A DNA stretch of 18,207 bases from CAYOEV01 sp964403075 (GTDB lineage: Bacteria; Bacteroidota; Bacteroidia; Cytophagales; Cyclobacteriaceae), in contig CAYOEV010000035.1 in the NCBI GenBank assembly GCA_964403075.1, positions 1 through 18,207 on the forward strand, written 5' to 3'. Positions 17,585 through 18,207 of this stretch are shown here, piece by piece (position 1 is the stretch's first letter; each line of letters opens with the position of its first letter). Position numbers and translations under genes: made by a program. The notes under the pieces are model-generated. The model was not told where the DNA came from, searched no databases, and was given only the letters and a program-made list of their open reading frames with translations.

Positions 17585-18207
17585 ATGACCAAAATATCAC
17601 TCACTATCGGAACCTTCATGCTAGCAGGATGTCTACATGCGCAAATAAGTTGTACCTCTTCGCTGGAGCGTGTGGAAGACTTGTACGACCGGGGAAGACT
17701 GCTAGATATCTTGGATCGGCAGGCAAGCAAGGCTTTTTGGAATTGTCTGGATAATGGAGATTTTTCCAGCGAGGAAGAGGTGAGGGCGCATAAACTGTTG
17801 ACTTTGGTTTACATTTTCACCGACAATGAGGCGGCCGCGGATGCTTCCATGATGCATTTACTTCGGGCGGAGCCGGAGCATGACCTGGCTTTGGAAGATC
17901 CAACAGAAATCAAGGTGTTGATGAATAAATTCCGAACCTGGCCGATATTCAGGCTCGAAGGCAAATTGGGACTTGTTTATGGCTTACCAAGTATTCAAAA
18001 CACCTATTCGCCATTTAGCATTGATGCAGACGAAAAAACAACCCAAACAATTTTAGGTTTTTCAGGAGAAGTCAATATTACCCGTCACCTTTTCAATGGC
18101 TGGGAAGTGGGCACCGGAATACAATTGAGAAGAACGGCCTATCGGGTGACGTACGAACTGAATGGCCTCAACCTGTCTGGCTTGCAGCTAACCATCGACG
18201 ACTCACA
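17585..18207 (+). CDS. Exported TPR-like plus outer-membrane beta-barrel protein (3' end outside window)
   Basis: The ATG at 17585 lies 1 bp after the stop of the NTPase gene, and the frame stays open to the window edge (207 full codons). A signal peptide covers residues 1-19, with cleavage A19|Q20 most likely; an alternative lipobox LAGC ends at Cys16. Residues about 24-115 are helical and resemble a TPR-like segment (LYDRGRLLDILD, then VRAHKLLTLVYIFTDNEAAA, then LLRAEPEH). From about residue 122 the pattern changes to beta-strands with alternating aromatic residues (LEGKLGLVYGLP; FSGEVNITRHLF; EVGTGIQLRR), as in outer-membrane barrels. The helical part would lie in the periplasm, where the WD40 domain of the preceding protein is also predicted. 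I infer an envelope partner of the NTPase. The family is not named and the barrel is incomplete. Confidence 0.82.
   Translation, partial: MTKISLTIGTFMLAGCLHAQISCTSSLERVEDLYDRGRLLDILDRQASKAFWNCLDNGDFSSEEEVRAHKLLTLVYIFTDNEAAADASMMHLLRAEPEHDLALEDPTEIKVLMNKFRTWPIFRLEGKLGLVYGLPSIQNTYSPFSIDADEKTTQTILGFSGEVNITRHLFNGWEVGTGIQLRRTAYRVTYELNGLNLSGLQLTIDDS

Noticed and set aside
17618..17632. Lipobox LAGC as proof that the last protein is a lipoprotein
   Set aside because: The hydrophobic core before Cys16 is short, the mature protein looks like a barrel, and the alternative cleavage at A19|Q20 matches the other exported proteins here.
1..18207. CRISPR arrays, tRNA/rRNA genes, insertion sequences, long DNA repeats
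   Set aside because: None was seen; the repetitive protein regions (FG-GAP, Ig-like, WD40, coiled coil) are diverged at DNA level and explained by coding.

Overview
The window looks like a chromosomal segment of a Bacteroidota bacterium, probably a Cytophagia-like lineage. The evidence is a PorP/SprF protein, a secreted protein with a type B C-terminal sorting domain of the type IX secretion system (T9SS), signal peptides followed by Gln, and a TAnnTTTG-type promoter. Genus-level placement is not possible from the sequence alone. Coding density is high; I see no RNA genes, insertion sequences, CRISPR arrays or attachment sites.

Left half (1-8555, minus strand). Three exported-protein genes read leftward from a divergent promoter region at 8556-8752. 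The first encodes a PorP/SprF outer-membrane protein with a long linker and a C-terminal SPOR-like domain. Four bases later comes a 1067-residue secreted protein: a TIG domain, seven calcium-binding FG-GAP/VCBS-type repeats, Ig/PKD-like domains and a T9SS type B sorting domain. After a 217-bp AT-rich gap lies a second, very large FG-GAP surface protein that runs off the left edge (1120 residues visible). PorP/SprF proteins are known to work with type B T9SS cargo, so this looks like a surface-adhesin export locus.

Right half (8753-18207, plus strand). Five tightly spaced genes read rightward: (1) a 280-residue outer-membrane beta-barrel with a Lys-rich tail; (2) a 1084-residue inner-membrane protein made of an MFS/nucleotide-translocase-like membrane domain, HEAT-like repeats and a cyclic-nucleotide-binding-like domain; (3) a 508-residue cytoplasmic protein with what look like three tandem TIR/DUF4062-like modules; (4) a 1045-residue nSTAND-type NTPase with one transmembrane helix, a long coiled coil and a seven-bladed WD40 propeller; (5) an exported helical plus beta-barrel protein cut by the right edge. 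Gaps are 35, 47, -14 and 1 bp, so they probably form one operon, with genes 3-5 likely translationally coupled.

The most interesting part is this right-hand operon. A TIR-like protein next to a STAND NTPase resembles immune or conflict signalling modules. Here, however, the STAND protein is membrane-anchored with a WD40 domain that the charge pattern places in the periplasm, and its partners are outer-membrane proteins. I infer an uncharacterised envelope-spanning signalling or surveillance system; neither its stimulus nor its output can be read from the sequence.
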